Shown in pieces: positions 32,476 to 41,503 of a stretch of 64,000 nt of DNA (position 1 is its first letter; the number at the start of each line of letters is the position of its first letter). The stretch is from contig JAFDXL010000007.1 of assembly GCA_018267955.1 (NCBI GenBank), positions 140,513 to 204,512 on the forward strand. The letters are read 5' to 3'. The notes below the pieces were generated by a model, which saw nothing but the letters and a program-made list of their open reading frames with translations, searched no databases and was not told where the DNA came from. The position numbers and the translations under genes are program-made. The stretch is from Bacteroidota bacterium (GTDB lineage: Bacteria > Bacteroidota > Bacteroidia > Chitinophagales > Chitinophagaceae).

Positions 32476-32928
32476 ATGCGCAAAATAGCAGTACTCTCTA
32501 TAATTTCCATTGCCTTCGCGTCCTGTCATGCAGCGAAGATCACGAGAATACCGGATGGCCCGCCCGTAGCCGAAAAGATTCCGGTAGCAACCGAGGATAA
32601 GAAAGATCCCAATATACCTGATATACAATACAAGGTAATGGGTACCTGGCGCCTTGTTTCTACAACAGGCGGATTTGCGGGTAAGACCGTTACCGACTAT
32701 AAAGATCATTACTACACCTTTACAGCCGATTCGTTTTTTGTAGAGAAGCCCGGTGAGATGCATAAGGATAAGTACGATTGGGAGATGGTAAAGGATATAC
32801 ATACCGGTAAGGAAACCTACCAGATGACGGGCCTGAATCTCATCTTTACACCGGAAGGTAATGATACATTGCATGCTGATATGAATGCCTATGATGGCTA
32901 TTCCTATCTGCTGGTACGTAGGAAGTAA
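32476..32928 (+). CDS. Lipocalin-like lipoprotein
   Basis: A 150-residue protein with a lipoprotein signal peptide (MRKIAVLSIISIAFASC). The mature domain begins with a lipocalin-type segment YKVMGTWRLVSTTGG and continues YYTFTADSFFVEK, YDWEMVKDIHTGKETYQM, and the ending LNLIFTPEGNDTLHADM followed by YSYLLVRRK. This pattern (G-x-W near the start, then eight short strands) fits the lipocalin-like/DUF-type single domains common as lipoproteins in Bacteroidota. Ligand unknown. Confidence 0.7.
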   Translation: MRKIAVLSIISIAFASCHAAKITRIPDGPPVAEKIPVATEDKKDPNIPDIQYKVMGTWRLVSTTGGFAGKTVTDYKDHYYTFTADSFFVEKPGEMHKDKYDWEMVKDIHTGKETYQMTGLNLIFTPEGNDTLHADMNAYDGYSYLLVRRK

Positions 32929-33003
32929 TTCATTATTTCAGGAATATATCCCAACTTTTCATATCTGGGGGCGGTCTATATGGCTGCACCAATACCATCC
33001 CCA

Positions 33004-33885
33004 ATGAAAAGCCTGCTGTTCCTTTTAATGTTCCTGCTGTTGCTGCACTTTAATGCTACAGCGCAATGTAATCCTCCGGCTGGCCTGGCTACCACTTTTG
33101 TCAGTTGCGATAGCGTAAAGTTCAAGTGGACAGCAACAGGTAGCGGTAAGTTCTATGATTATTGTGTAGACCAGGTAATGGCTACGCCACCGGCGCAATT
33201 TCCCCTTACGGTTACGGGTTCGCCAGCTACAGGCCAATGGGGTGGGCTGCATTCCAGTGACGTATTTTATATACACATGCGCACCAATTGTGCCGGCGGT
33301 TATTCCTCTTGGGAAACAATATCTTTTAATACTCCCCGCTGCGAAGCGCCCCGCACCATCACTATCACACCAAGTACTACCAAGGTGCTCGTAAAATGGA
33401 ATATGGGCTGCGCTAAAGAATTTGAGTATGTATTGGACATGAGTCCGTACAATCCGGGCACGTCCGGCACTGTGGTGCAGGACGATTCCGTAGTGCTGAC
33501 CGGGTTGACGCCTAAAACGCAATATTTTATACACATACGCAGCAAGTGCGATTCTCTTGGGTTCCCGGTTTATTCTCCATGGACAGCCGGCAAAGCTGTT
33601 TCATTGGCGTCTTCTGGTACCGGCGTTGCAATGAATACGGGTGATACCAAAGAGATCTCTGTTTATCCTAACCCGGTAAACGATATGCTCTATATAGATG
33701 TTTTATCCGCAGCTGTTCCTGCCGGCATGATAGAACTATGCACTGTAGATGGACGGATATTAAAACGCCAGGACAGGATCGAACGCACTAACGTCATCGA
33801 TACAAAAGCGTTGAGCCCTGGTTTATACTTTCTTCGTTATTACAATGGGCAAACTATGCAGGTCATAAAACTGATCCGGCAATAA
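33004..33885 (+). CDS. T9SS-secreted protein with fibronectin type III domains
   Basis: A 293-residue protein with a signal peptide (MKSLLFLLMFLLLLHFNATAQ), two fibronectin type III-like domains (about 22-110: PPAGLATTFVSCDSVKFKW ... FYIHMRTNCAGGYSSWETIS; about 112-205: ITITPSTTKVLVKWN ... TGLTPKTQYFIHIRSKC) and a C-terminal T9SS type A sorting domain (about 218-293: ISVYPNPVNDMLYID ... ALSPGLYFLRYYNGQT). The sorting domain predicts export through the type IX system and surface anchoring or release. The ATG at 33004 is preferred over one 24 bases upstream. Ligand unknown. Confidence 0.88.
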   Translation: MKSLLFLLMFLLLLHFNATAQCNPPAGLATTFVSCDSVKFKWTATGSGKFYDYCVDQVMATPPAQFPLTVTGSPATGQWGGLHSSDVFYIHMRTNCAGGYSSWETISFNTPRCEAPRTITITPSTTKVLVKWNMGCAKEFEYVLDMSPYNPGTSGTVVQDDSVVLTGLTPKTQYFIHIRSKCDSLGFPVYSPWTAGKAVSLASSGTGVAMNTGDTKEISVYPNPVNDMLYIDVLSAAVPAGMIELCTVDGRILKRQDRIERTNVIDTKALSPGLYFLRYYNGQTMQVIKLIRQ

Positions 33886-34015
33886 GGATCATTGTGTTTT
33901 TATAATTGGTAATCTCTGTCGGGGTACGGTTTTTTAACTGTGATTGCAGTGTGGATGATAGGATCCCCGATAATGCTGGGTTTGTTAGATTTTTTTAGTA
34001 CAGACTTTTTGCCAG

Positions 34016-35845
34016 ATGAGTTACCAACCGATTGAGAATTATGGAATTATAGGAGACCTTAATACCGTGGCATTGGTTGGGCTCAATGGTTCCATAGACT
34101 TTTTATGCCTGCCCGATTTTGATGCACCTTCTGTATTCGCTGCTCTTTTAGATAATGAACGAGGCGGTAAATTCGAGATCACGCCCACCTTTACGGATAT
34201 GAAAACAAGGCAGATGTATCTGCCCGACACGAATGTGCTGCTGACGCGTTTCCTCTCTTCCGCAGGCGTCAGTGAGATCATGGATTTTATGCCTGTTGAA
34301 TTACCCAACAATAGCAGGAGCCTGGTACGCAGGGTTACAAATGTTAGAGGCGAAGCCAGCTACAAAGTGATCTGTGCGCCGCGTTTTGATTACGGCCGTG
34401 CTAAACACCGGGTGAAGATGATCGCTGATAACCAGGCGCTGTTTGAGAGCGAAGGCGATGATAAAACAATTTTAAGGTTAACGGCATCCGTTCCCCTGAA
34501 AATGCAGGACGGTGATGTGCTGGCCGACTTTACACTGGGCGCGGGAAAGACTGTTGACTTCTTACTGGAGTATATTACCGATCAGCACGAGCTGCGGTCT
34601 GACTTCGAAAAATTTATCACAGAAAGCCTGTTTCGTACCGTAAACTACTGGAAGGATTGGATATCTCATTCTTCCTATCGTGGCAGATGGCCTCATGCCG
34701 TCAACCGTTCTGCCCTGGTGCTTAAACTGCTTACCAGTAATAAATACGGTTCCATGATTGCTTCCCCAACCTTTGGTTTGCCGGAAACGATTGGTGGCGA
34801 GCGTAACTGGGACTATCGCTATACCTGGATCCGGGATGCATCTTTTTCTATTCATGCGCTCATGAGGCTGGGTTATGTAAAAGAGGCCGGGGCCTATATG
34901 CAATGGGTGGAAAAAATGTGCCGCGATGTAAAAGGCCGCTCACAACTCGGTATCATGTATTCTATTGATGGCCGTCCACAGATAAAAGAAACATTCTTAG
35001 ACAATTTCGAAGGTTATAAAAAATCGAGCCCGGTGCGCATTGGTAACGACGCCTACAACCAGTTGCAACTGGATATATATGGCGAGCTGATGGATGCCGT
35101 GTTCTTATACAATGAATTTGGTGAAACCATCTCTCACGATTTCTGGGAAGATCTCAAGGAGCAACTCGATTGGCTATGCGACAACTGGAAGCAACCAGAT
35201 GAAAGCATTTGGGAAGTACGCGGTGGTAAACAACATTTTCTTTATTCGCGCCTGCAATGCTGGGTGGCGTTTGACAGGGCTATTAAAATCGCCCGGCATA
35301 ATTCGCTACCCGTCAACTCACGCTATGTGCGCCAACGCGACAGGATATACGATTCTATCTACCGCGATTTCTGGAATCCTGAAAAGAAAGCATTTATGCA
35401 GTTTCCCGGAGCTAATACGGTAGATGCATCTTCTTTAATGATGCCGCTGCTCGGCTTCATCAGCCCTAAAGATCCACGCTGGCTTTCTTCTTTAAAACGT
35501 ATAGAAGAAGAACTGGTGTCTGATTCATTGGTGTACCGTTATCGACCGGACGCCGCTGCGCCCGATGGTTTCGAAAAGCATGAAGGCACTTTTTCTATGT
35601 GTACTTTCTGGTATGTGGAATGCCTGTCGCGTGCCGGCCAGTTAGAGAAAGCAAGGTTCTATTTCGAAAAGATGCTGGGCTATGCCAATCATCTCGGCTT
35701 ATTCTCCGAACAATTAGGATTTGAGGGGGAGCACCTCGGCAATTTTCCACAGGCATTCACGCACCTTGGTTTGATCAATACCGCCTTTAACCTCGATATG
35801 CAATTGAATGATATTCGTAACAGGAATGTAAATGATAACACATGA
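34016..35845 (+). CDS. Glycoside hydrolase family 15 protein (glucoamylase/trehalase-like)
   Basis: A 609-residue cytoplasmic enzyme with the GH15 two-part layout: an N-terminal beta-sandwich (IENYGIIGDLNTVALVGLNG, SIDFLCLPDFDAPSVFAALL) and an (alpha/alpha)6 catalytic barrel from about residue 225 (LLTSNKYGSMIASPTFGLPE, GGERNWDYRYTWIRDASFSI, EGYKKSSPVRIGNDAYNQLQ, and near the end LFSEQL followed by FPQAFTHLGLI). GH15 enzymes release glucose from starch/glycogen ends or from trehalose. No signal peptide is present, so the substrate is intracellular, such as glycogen, maltodextrin or trehalose. Its stop codon overlaps the ATG of a glucose-dehydrogenase-like gene. Confidence 0.92.
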   Translation: MSYQPIENYGIIGDLNTVALVGLNGSIDFLCLPDFDAPSVFAALLDNERGGKFEITPTFTDMKTRQMYLPDTNVLLTRFLSSAGVSEIMDFMPVELPNNSRSLVRRVTNVRGEASYKVICAPRFDYGRAKHRVKMIADNQALFESEGDDKTILRLTASVPLKMQDGDVLADFTLGAGKTVDFLLEYITDQHELRSDFEKFITESLFRTVNYWKDWISHSSYRGRWPHAVNRSALVLKLLTSNKYGSMIASPTFGLPETIGGERNWDYRYTWIRDASFSIHALMRLGYVKEAGAYMQWVEKMCRDVKGRSQLGIMYSIDGRPQIKETFLDNFEGYKKSSPVRIGNDAYNQLQLDIYGELMDAVFLYNEFGETISHDFWEDLKEQLDWLCDNWKQPDESIWEVRGGKQHFLYSRLQCWVAFDRAIKIARHNSLPVNSRYVRQRDRIYDSIYRDFWNPEKKAFMQFPGANTVDASSLMMPLLGFISPKDPRWLSSLKRIEEELVSDSLVYRYRPDAAAPDGFEKHEGTFSMCTFWYVECLSRAGQLEKARFYFEKMLGYANHLGLFSEQLGFEGEHLGNFPQAFTHLGLINTAFNLDMQLNDIRNRNVNDNT

Positions 35846-36963
35846 AGGCAATAGCAATAACACCGGGTACTAAAGAAGTGGAATTAGTAGATCGTGAGGA
35901 ACCTTTTATTCATGCGGCTGACGAAATAAGGATAAAAGTGCTGCAGGTAGGTATCTGCGGCACAGATAGAGAAGAGGTTTCCGGCGGCAGGGCCGATGCA
36001 CCCGATGGTAAAAATAAACTGGTGATCGGTCACGAGATGTTTGGGCAGGTGGTGGAAGTAGGTAAGGCGGTTACTAAAGCTGCCAGGGGCGACTATGGGC
36101 TTTTTACAGTCCGCAGGGGTTGTGGCGAATGTGCCGCCTGCAAAAACGGGCGTAGCGATATGTGCTATACCGGCAAGTACACAGAGCGCGGTATCAAAGG
36201 TGCCGATGGCTATGAAACAGAATTTGTGGTTGATAAGGAAGCGTACTTTGTACCCGTACCTGGGTCTATAAAAAATATAGGGGTGCTCACAGAGCCAATG
36301 TCCGTTGCTGCAAAGGCTATTGACGAGGCGATGATGATACAGGCAGTGAGGCTGGGCGATTTTGATGATGCCTCTCATTGGCTGAAGGGTAAGAAGGCCT
36401 TGGTGGCAGGCTTAGGGCCCGTGGGTTTATTAGCGGCTTTAGCATTGCGTGTTCGTGGTGCGGATGTTTTAGGGATGGATATTGTAGACGAGAATAGCGC
36501 CCGTCCACATGTGCTGAAAGCAATAGGTGGAAGATATGTGAATGGAAAGAAGGTGAATGTAGAGGAGATAGGCAAGACCATCGAATATGCCGACTTTGTT
36601 TTTGAGGCAGCGGGCATCGCAAAATTGCAGTTCGAGCTGATAGATACGATGGCTAAAAATGCCATATACATGGCTACAGGCATACCTGCAGAAGGCCGCC
36701 CGCTCACCATGCCCGGGGCTGAGCTAATGCAGCGCCTTGTACTCAACAATCAAATAATAGTGGGTAGCGTTAATGCCAGCAGAAAACATTACGAGCAGGC
36801 GGTGAATTACCTGGTAAAAGCCAAACAGCAATGGCCGGAGGCGGTAGATAAGATCATTACACATCGGTATCCTTTTGGTAAATATGATGATGCACTACAT
36901 AATCATGGGGAGGACGAAATAAAAGTAGTAATAGACTGGAGCCGCGATGTCGGCACCAAATGA
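35842..36963 (+). CDS. Zinc-containing glucose 1-dehydrogenase-like MDR enzyme
   Basis: A 373-residue medium-chain dehydrogenase of the archaeal-type glucose dehydrogenase group. The catalytic zinc site is GICGTDREEVSGG with GHEMFGQV; a structural zinc cluster of four cysteines lies in GCGECAACKNGRSDMCYTGK; the nucleotide motif is AGLGPVGLLAALALRVRG. The C-terminal RYPFGKYDDALHNHGEDEIK, as well as the segment YTERGIKGADGYETEFV, match the glucose dehydrogenase C-terminal domain. It oxidises beta-D-glucose to gluconolactone with NAD(P). The first codon overlaps the stop of the GH15 gene (ATGA), indicating translational coupling: released glucose would be channelled to gluconate. Confidence 0.88.
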   Translation: MKAIAITPGTKEVELVDREEPFIHAADEIRIKVLQVGICGTDREEVSGGRADAPDGKNKLVIGHEMFGQVVEVGKAVTKAARGDYGLFTVRRGCGECAACKNGRSDMCYTGKYTERGIKGADGYETEFVVDKEAYFVPVPGSIKNIGVLTEPMSVAAKAIDEAMMIQAVRLGDFDDASHWLKGKKALVAGLGPVGLLAALALRVRGADVLGMDIVDENSARPHVLKAIGGRYVNGKKVNVEEIGKTIEYADFVFEAAGIAKLQFELIDTMAKNAIYMATGIPAEGRPLTMPGAELMQRLVLNNQIIVGSVNASRKHYEQAVNYLVKAKQQWPEAVDKIITHRYPFGKYDDALHNHGEDEIKVVIDWSRDVGTK

Positions 36964-36998
36964 TGGGCGATTTGCTATTTTTGCTCCAAACAGTGTTT

Positions 36999-37475
36999 AT
37001 GCAATCAAAAGCTACTACCGTAGATGAATACATGGATTCTTTGCCCGAAGACCGCAAAGAGCCAATGAATAAGCTTCGCAAAACATTGCTCAAAAGCCTG
37101 CCCAAAGGATTTAAAGAATGCATGTCTTATGGTATGATAGGTTATGTAGTGCCGCTGAGCACTTATCCTGCAGGCTATCATTGCGATCCCAGCCTGCCGC
37201 TTAGCTTTATCAACCTTGCATCTCAAAAGAATTTCATTGCCTTATACCACATGGGTATGTATAGCAATGCCTCCCTGTTGAAATGGTTTACAGAAGAATA
37301 TCCCAAACACAGTAAAAAGAAACTGGATATGGGCAAGAGTTGCATCCGCTTTAAGAACATGAATGACATACCCTATGATCTTATAGCAGAACTAGCAACC
37401 AAAATGTCGCCGCAGCAATGGATAGATTGCTATGAAAAAGCATTAAGTGGCACAAAAGCAGCCCGTTCTAAATAA
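36999..37475 (+). CDS. DUF1801 (YdhG-like) protein
   Basis: A 158-residue protein of the DUF1801 group: VDEYMDSLPEDRKEPMNKLR at the start, KGFKECMSYGMIGYVVPLS, LSFINLASQKNFIALYHMGM, and a C-terminal helix PQQWIDCYEKALSG. Relatives include iron-dependent-looking YdhG/FrhB-type small proteins of unknown role. An in-frame ATG overlaps the stop of the glucose dehydrogenase gene (36960), but the start at 36999 gives the normal family N-terminus, and a TATTTTTG box (36976-36983) lies 15 bases before it. So it could be read through as a third operon gene or from its own promoter. Confidence 0.85.
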   Translation: MQSKATTVDEYMDSLPEDRKEPMNKLRKTLLKSLPKGFKECMSYGMIGYVVPLSTYPAGYHCDPSLPLSFINLASQKNFIALYHMGMYSNASLLKWFTEEYPKHSKKKLDMGKSCIRFKNMNDIPYDLIAELATKMSPQQWIDCYEKALSGTKAARSK

Positions 37476-37495
37476 GACGACTGTCAATTACTATA

Positions 37496-37738
37496 ATGAC
37501 CAACATCATAGTAAACGACCTGCATCACTGGTTACATTGCAGCAAATCTTCTGCTATGCAACAAAAAACTAAGATCATCGAACGCTCGTCCGGACTATAC
37601 TTTGTAGGTTTTATCGGTGCAGTGGTATACTACCTGCAGCATGCCACCAACTTTGGCGATGGCTTGCTTGGCTTTTTAAAAGCGATGGTATGGCCGGCCT
37701 TCCTGGTGTATAAGGCAATGGATTTCCTAAAGATGTGA
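37496..37738 (+). CDS. Small membrane protein
   Basis: An 80-residue protein with two hydrophobic segments: RSSGLYFVGFIGAVVYYLQ and GLLGFLKAMVWPAFLVYKAM. The pattern matches a small conserved bacterial membrane protein of about 60 residues. An internal ATG (37556) would give exactly that form, starting MQQKTKIIERS, and may be the true start. No function is known. It lies 20 bases after the DUF1801 gene on the same strand. Confidence 0.6.
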   Translation: MTNIIVNDLHHWLHCSKSSAMQQKTKIIERSSGLYFVGFIGAVVYYLQHATNFGDGLLGFLKAMVWPAFLVYKAMDFLKM

Positions 37739-37740
37739 AG

Positions 37741-38787
37741 CTAGAGGACTATGGTCGCGTCTCCATTTATAGGATGCCCTACGCAAGTTAGCACCATGCC
37801 TTTTTTCAGGTCGTTGTCGGTGAGTACTTCATTATAAGAATGCCAGATCGTTCCGCTGGTGCAGCGGGCAGCACAGCTACCGCAACTGCCTGCTTCACAG
37901 CTGTAAGGTAGCGCTATGCCTGCTTTTTTCGCCGCAGCCAGTATACTATCGGGGTACATAACTGTTAGATCAACAACATTTCCTTCTCTTTGCAGGATTA
38001 CGTGATGGGTAGCGGTATCAGGAGGCAAAATGTTTTTCTTTGGCCTGGCATCGATCACAAAATTCTCTTTCTTAATACTGCCTGCAGGTACGCCATCTTC
38101 CCTTAGCGTATAGGTACACAGCCGCATATAGTTTTCCGGGCCGCAGATATAAAACAGCATTTGTTCTTTTGGTGCTATGGCAAGTGTATGCAGGAAATGA
38201 AGGATCAATTCTCGGTGCAGTCTTGCGCTCATCAATTGAGGATTGTTGCTGAATAGCAATTCCATTCGGAAGCGTTCCTTATGTTTTTCCTGCAGATCTC
38301 TTAACGAATCTAAGAACAGTGTGCGGTGTTCTGCGGGGTTACTATATATAAGTACCACCTGTGTGGAAGGGTATTCTTTAAGCAGGGTTTTTATTAAAGA
38401 ATAGATGGGTGTGATACCACTACCTGCTGCAAAGAAGAATATCTGTTTGTAAGCAGCGATATCATCCGGTAGAGTAAACAATCCTCCGCTGCCAATGGTC
38501 AGTAATTCATCACCGGGTTTTATCTCATCTACCAGGTGCCGCGAAAACAATCCGTTTTCAATACGTTTTACGCCAATGCTTAACGGTTCGTTCCATGCAG
38601 GGGAGGAGGTGATAGAGTAGGAGCGGTGTATTTCTTTATCTCCGCCAAATCTTACAAAGGTCAGGTATTGGCCTGCCTTATAGCTGATACCATGCCCTTC
38701 TTCAAAGCTAATTGATTTAAAGCCCGGCACTTCTTCTTTGATCTCTTTTACCCGCAATGTTTTGTACAGATCCTTGCTAAATGGCAT
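37741..38787 (-). CDS. FAD/2Fe-2S oxidoreductase (PaaE/ferredoxin-NADP reductase type)
   Basis: A 348-residue flavoprotein with a fused plant-type ferredoxin domain. The FAD-binding part has YKAGQYLTFV and HRSYSITSSP; the NAD(P)-binding part has IFFFAAGSGITPIYSLI and FYICGPENYMRL. The C-terminal domain binds 2Fe-2S through CEAGSCGSCAARC plus the later Cys in VLTCVGHP (C-x4-C-x2-C ... C). This order (reductase then ferredoxin) is as in PaaE-type phenylacetyl-CoA epoxidase reductases and Hcr; the terminal oxygenase partner is not nearby. The ATG at 38787 is used since the upstream 55 codons overlap the divergent gene and lack family similarity. Confidence 0.88.
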   Translation of the reverse strand: MPFSKDLYKTLRVKEIKEEVPGFKSISFEEGHGISYKAGQYLTFVRFGGDKEIHRSYSITSSPAWNEPLSIGVKRIENGLFSRHLVDEIKPGDELLTIGSGGLFTLPDDIAAYKQIFFFAAGSGITPIYSLIKTLLKEYPSTQVVLIYSNPAEHRTLFLDSLRDLQEKHKERFRMELLFSNNPQLMSARLHRELILHFLHTLAIAPKEQMLFYICGPENYMRLCTYTLREDGVPAGSIKKENFVIDARPKKNILPPDTATHHVILQREGNVVDLTVMYPDSILAAAKKAGIALPYSCEAGSCGSCAARCTSGTIWHSYNEVLTDNDLKKGMVLTCVGHPINGDATIVL

Positions 38788-38863
38788 AAGCCAAATTTCT
38801 GAAAAAATAAATGAAAGCTCATGGAACAAAATTTTCAGCCTCCTTGCTATGGGAACCGAAATA

Positions 38864-39247
38864 ATGGACAAAGCTAAAAAGAGGAACCTAGGCATCATGA
38901 GCTTTATTCCTCTTTCGCTGTTATTGATAACGCTGATATACCAGGTCAGCACCTTTGGTAAAACAGTGGCGCAGAATGGCCTTAATGATCACCTGGCAAT
39001 GGTAGAGGGTACCAAAGATCATTTTGGCACATTAACAGTTATGTATGGTATCACGGGTATTGCCACCCTTGCTGTGCTGCTGTATTATATTGTGCATCTG
39101 CTGCGCCTGAAGTTCATGCCTGTTGGCTCTAAAGCTGTGTGGGTGGTGTTTATGGCGGTGTTCATGCCACTGGCGTTTCCCTTTTTCTGGTATTGGTTTA
39201 TCATGAAAGAACCTGAGCGGTTAGCTGTAAAAGATAGCATCGAATAA
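38864..39247 (+). CDS. Hypothetical small membrane protein
   Basis: A 127-residue protein with three predicted transmembrane helices (SFIPLSLLLITLIYQVSTF, TVMYGITGIATLAVLLYYI, VWVVFMAVFMPLAFPFFWYW). No family is recognised, although the pattern resembles small conserved proteins of Bacteroidota. The ATG at 38864 (MDKAKKRNLG) was chosen because an earlier in-frame ATG at 38849 and further upstream codons overlap the divergent oxidoreductase start region. It lies 18 bases upstream of an SDR gene. Confidence 0.6.
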   Translation: MDKAKKRNLGIMSFIPLSLLLITLIYQVSTFGKTVAQNGLNDHLAMVEGTKDHFGTLTVMYGITGIATLAVLLYYIVHLLRLKFMPVGSKAVWVVFMAVFMPLAFPFFWYWFIMKEPERLAVKDSIE

Positions 39248-39265
39248 CAATATTTAAAATTACTT

Positions 39266-40258
39266 ATGGAAGCAATGAATCAATATCGTGCGGAAGCGGA
39301 AGAGACAGCTCGTAAACACAAGCAAATACAAGACAAGGTAGCGGAAGCAGAAAAGCAAAATCCGCCACAGGAAGCAGAAAAACCTATGCAGGCAGGTGCG
39401 CGTAAATACCCGGAGCCCCCGGTAGGGAAGCAACACCTGGAAAAACCCGGTGTAGAATCGGAAATGGACGTGCAACCAATGTACGATGCACCCTTCTATA
39501 AAGGTTCAGATAAATTGAAAGATAAGATCGCCATTATTACAGGGGGCGATTCCGGTATCGGCAGGGCAGTAGCTGTGCTTTTTGCGCGTGAAGGTGCAGA
39601 TGTTGCCATTCTATATCTGAATGAGCATGAGGATGCAGAGACTACGAAGAAGCTGGTCGAGGATGAGGGTCGCCAATGTGTTACCATCGCAGGTGATGTC
39701 GCCAACCGTAATTTTTGTTTCGATGCAGTAAAGCAGGTGGTAGACAAATTCGGCAGGGTAGATGTATTGGTGAACAACGCTGCATTTCAATTGCATGTAG
39801 CCAACTTCGAAGATCTTACCGAAGAACATTTTGATACTACATTAAAGACAAATCTTTATGGATACTTCCACATGGCGCAGGCAGCGGTACCGCATATGCA
39901 GGAGGGTAGCGCTATCATTAATACAGGCTCGGTAACAGGCCTGTTCGGAAATAAAGAAATTCTTGACTATTCATTGACCAAAGGTGGTATTCATGCCTTT
40001 ACCCGTTCGCTGGGTACGCACCTCATTCCGAAGGGTATACGTGTAAATGCAGTAGCTCCAGGCCCTGTATGGACGCCCTTAAATCCTTCTGACCGGCAAA
40101 AAGAAGATATTAAGAAGTTTGGTTCGTACACTGCTATGAAGCGCCCTGCGCAGCCAGAAGAGATTGCTCCTGCTTATGTATTCCTGGCATCGCCGCAATG
40201 CTCCAGTTTTATCACGGGAGAGATATTGCCGATCATAGGTGGCTACACCGGTGGATAG
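39266..40258 (+). CDS. SDR-family oxidoreductase (YghA-like)
   Basis: A 330-residue short-chain dehydrogenase with a ~75-residue hydrophilic N-terminal extension (E/K/Q-rich, for example AEEARK-type helix and KYPEPPVGKQH). The Rossmann motif is IITGGDSGIGRAVAVLFARE, the catalytic residues are Ser in INTGSVTG and Tyr-x-x-x-Lys in DYSLTKGGIHAFTR, and the C-terminal NAVAPGPVWTPL with PEEIAPAYVFLASP and SSFITGEILPIIGG fits the YghA/glucose-ribitol dehydrogenase group. The long N-terminus is a known feature of this group. The substrate is probably an aldehyde or sugar alcohol, not determined here. Confidence 0.88.
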   Translation: MEAMNQYRAEAEETARKHKQIQDKVAEAEKQNPPQEAEKPMQAGARKYPEPPVGKQHLEKPGVESEMDVQPMYDAPFYKGSDKLKDKIAIITGGDSGIGRAVAVLFAREGADVAILYLNEHEDAETTKKLVEDEGRQCVTIAGDVANRNFCFDAVKQVVDKFGRVDVLVNNAAFQLHVANFEDLTEEHFDTTLKTNLYGYFHMAQAAVPHMQEGSAIINTGSVTGLFGNKEILDYSLTKGGIHAFTRSLGTHLIPKGIRVNAVAPGPVWTPLNPSDRQKEDIKKFGSYTAMKRPAQPEEIAPAYVFLASPQCSSFITGEILPIIGGYTGG

Positions 40259-40318
40259 TAATAATAAAAAATTATAAGCCTATCCTGCGCATTAAAAACA
40301 AATGATGCAATTTGCGGC

Positions 40319-41503
40319 ATGATGAAGCAAGGACTTACTAAATGGCAGATAGCCATCATGTCCATCACCGCAGGCATCTGCGTTTCCGGTATATACTTTA
40401 ATCAGCCTTTATTAAGTGATATTGCCGGCAGCCTTCACATCTCTGAAGCTGCTGCCGGCAATATTGCTGTTTGTTCGCAAGCGGGTTATGGCCTCGGCCT
40501 GTTTTTCATTACACCATTGGGTGATAAAGTAAACAGGCGCCGGCTGATCCTTATATTACAATTATTATTAGTGCTGTCACTCATCGGTATGTCTTTTGCC
40601 CAAACGGCCTGGCTTATATCTGCAATGAGCTTACTGGTAGGTTTATTTGCTGTAGCGGCACAGGTCATCATGCCATTGGCAGCGCTCCTGTCGCCCGAAA
40701 ATAAAGGAAAGATCGTAGGTACTATTGTCACAGGCATTCTTACAGGTATTCTTGCCGCACGGGTATTTAGCGGCTATATAGCAGAATGGTTTGGCTGGCG
40801 TGCTGTGTATAGCATTTCGTCCGGCCTTGTTTTGTTATCCTCCTTCATTCTTTATTTTTCGCTGCCTGATGTGCCCGTGCAGTTCAAAGGCAACTATGGA
40901 CAATTGCTGCGCTCTACTTTGCAGCAGATAGGCAGGTTTGCACTGTTGCGATACTCGGCAGTTTTAGGGGCTTTGGTATTTGGTGCCTTCTGCTCTTTCT
41001 GGACCACACTCACTTTTCACCTGAGTGGCGCTCCGTTTCATTACGGTACTGATGTTATAGGCTTATTTGGTCTGCTGGCTATTGTAGGTGCATTAATGGC
41101 GCCGTGGTTTGGCAAGCTGGCCGATAAAGGCAATCCCGCCCGTTCGCAGGTCATCAGTATCGCCATGCTCATTACAAGTATTCTCTGTATCCAATTCTTT
41201 CCAAATGCATTGTGGGCTTTGGTTGCTGCTGTGCTCATGCTCGATCTTGGTGTACAGGCTACGCATGTTACCAATATTGCGGTCATCTACACGCTCGATG
41301 AAACCGCCCATAGCCGCATCAATACCGTGTACATGACATCCTATTTTATTGGTGGTGCTATGGGTACATTCGTTGGTGTGCAGTGTTGGAAGGCAGGCGG
41401 CTACACAGGTGTTACCTGGCAATTACTTGTATGGTCTGTCATCGCTTTGTTACTGGCATTGAACCGTTACCGGCAGATAGCAAAGAATACAGTCACTGCT
41501 TAG
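40319..41503 (+). CDS. MFS transporter
   Basis: A 394-residue polytopic protein with about twelve hydrophobic segments and the MFS signature between helices 2 and 3 (GDKVNRRRLILILQLLL). The C-terminal half has the second loop motif GKLADKGNPARSQV. The N-terminus (MSITAGICVSGIYFNQPLLS) fits drug:proton antiporter-1 (DHA1) family members, so it is probably an efflux pump, substrate unknown. Its 3' end overlaps that of the convergent alpha/beta hydrolase gene by 4 bases. Confidence 0.88.
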   Translation: MMKQGLTKWQIAIMSITAGICVSGIYFNQPLLSDIAGSLHISEAAAGNIAVCSQAGYGLGLFFITPLGDKVNRRRLILILQLLLVLSLIGMSFAQTAWLISAMSLLVGLFAVAAQVIMPLAALLSPENKGKIVGTIVTGILTGILAARVFSGYIAEWFGWRAVYSISSGLVLLSSFILYFSLPDVPVQFKGNYGQLLRSTLQQIGRFALLRYSAVLGALVFGAFCSFWTTLTFHLSGAPFHYGTDVIGLFGLLAIVGALMAPWFGKLADKGNPARSQVISIAMLITSILCIQFFPNALWALVAAVLMLDLGVQATHVTNIAVIYTLDETAHSRINTVYMTSYFIGGAMGTFVGVQCWKAGGYTGVTWQLLVWSVIALLLALNRYRQIAKNTVTA

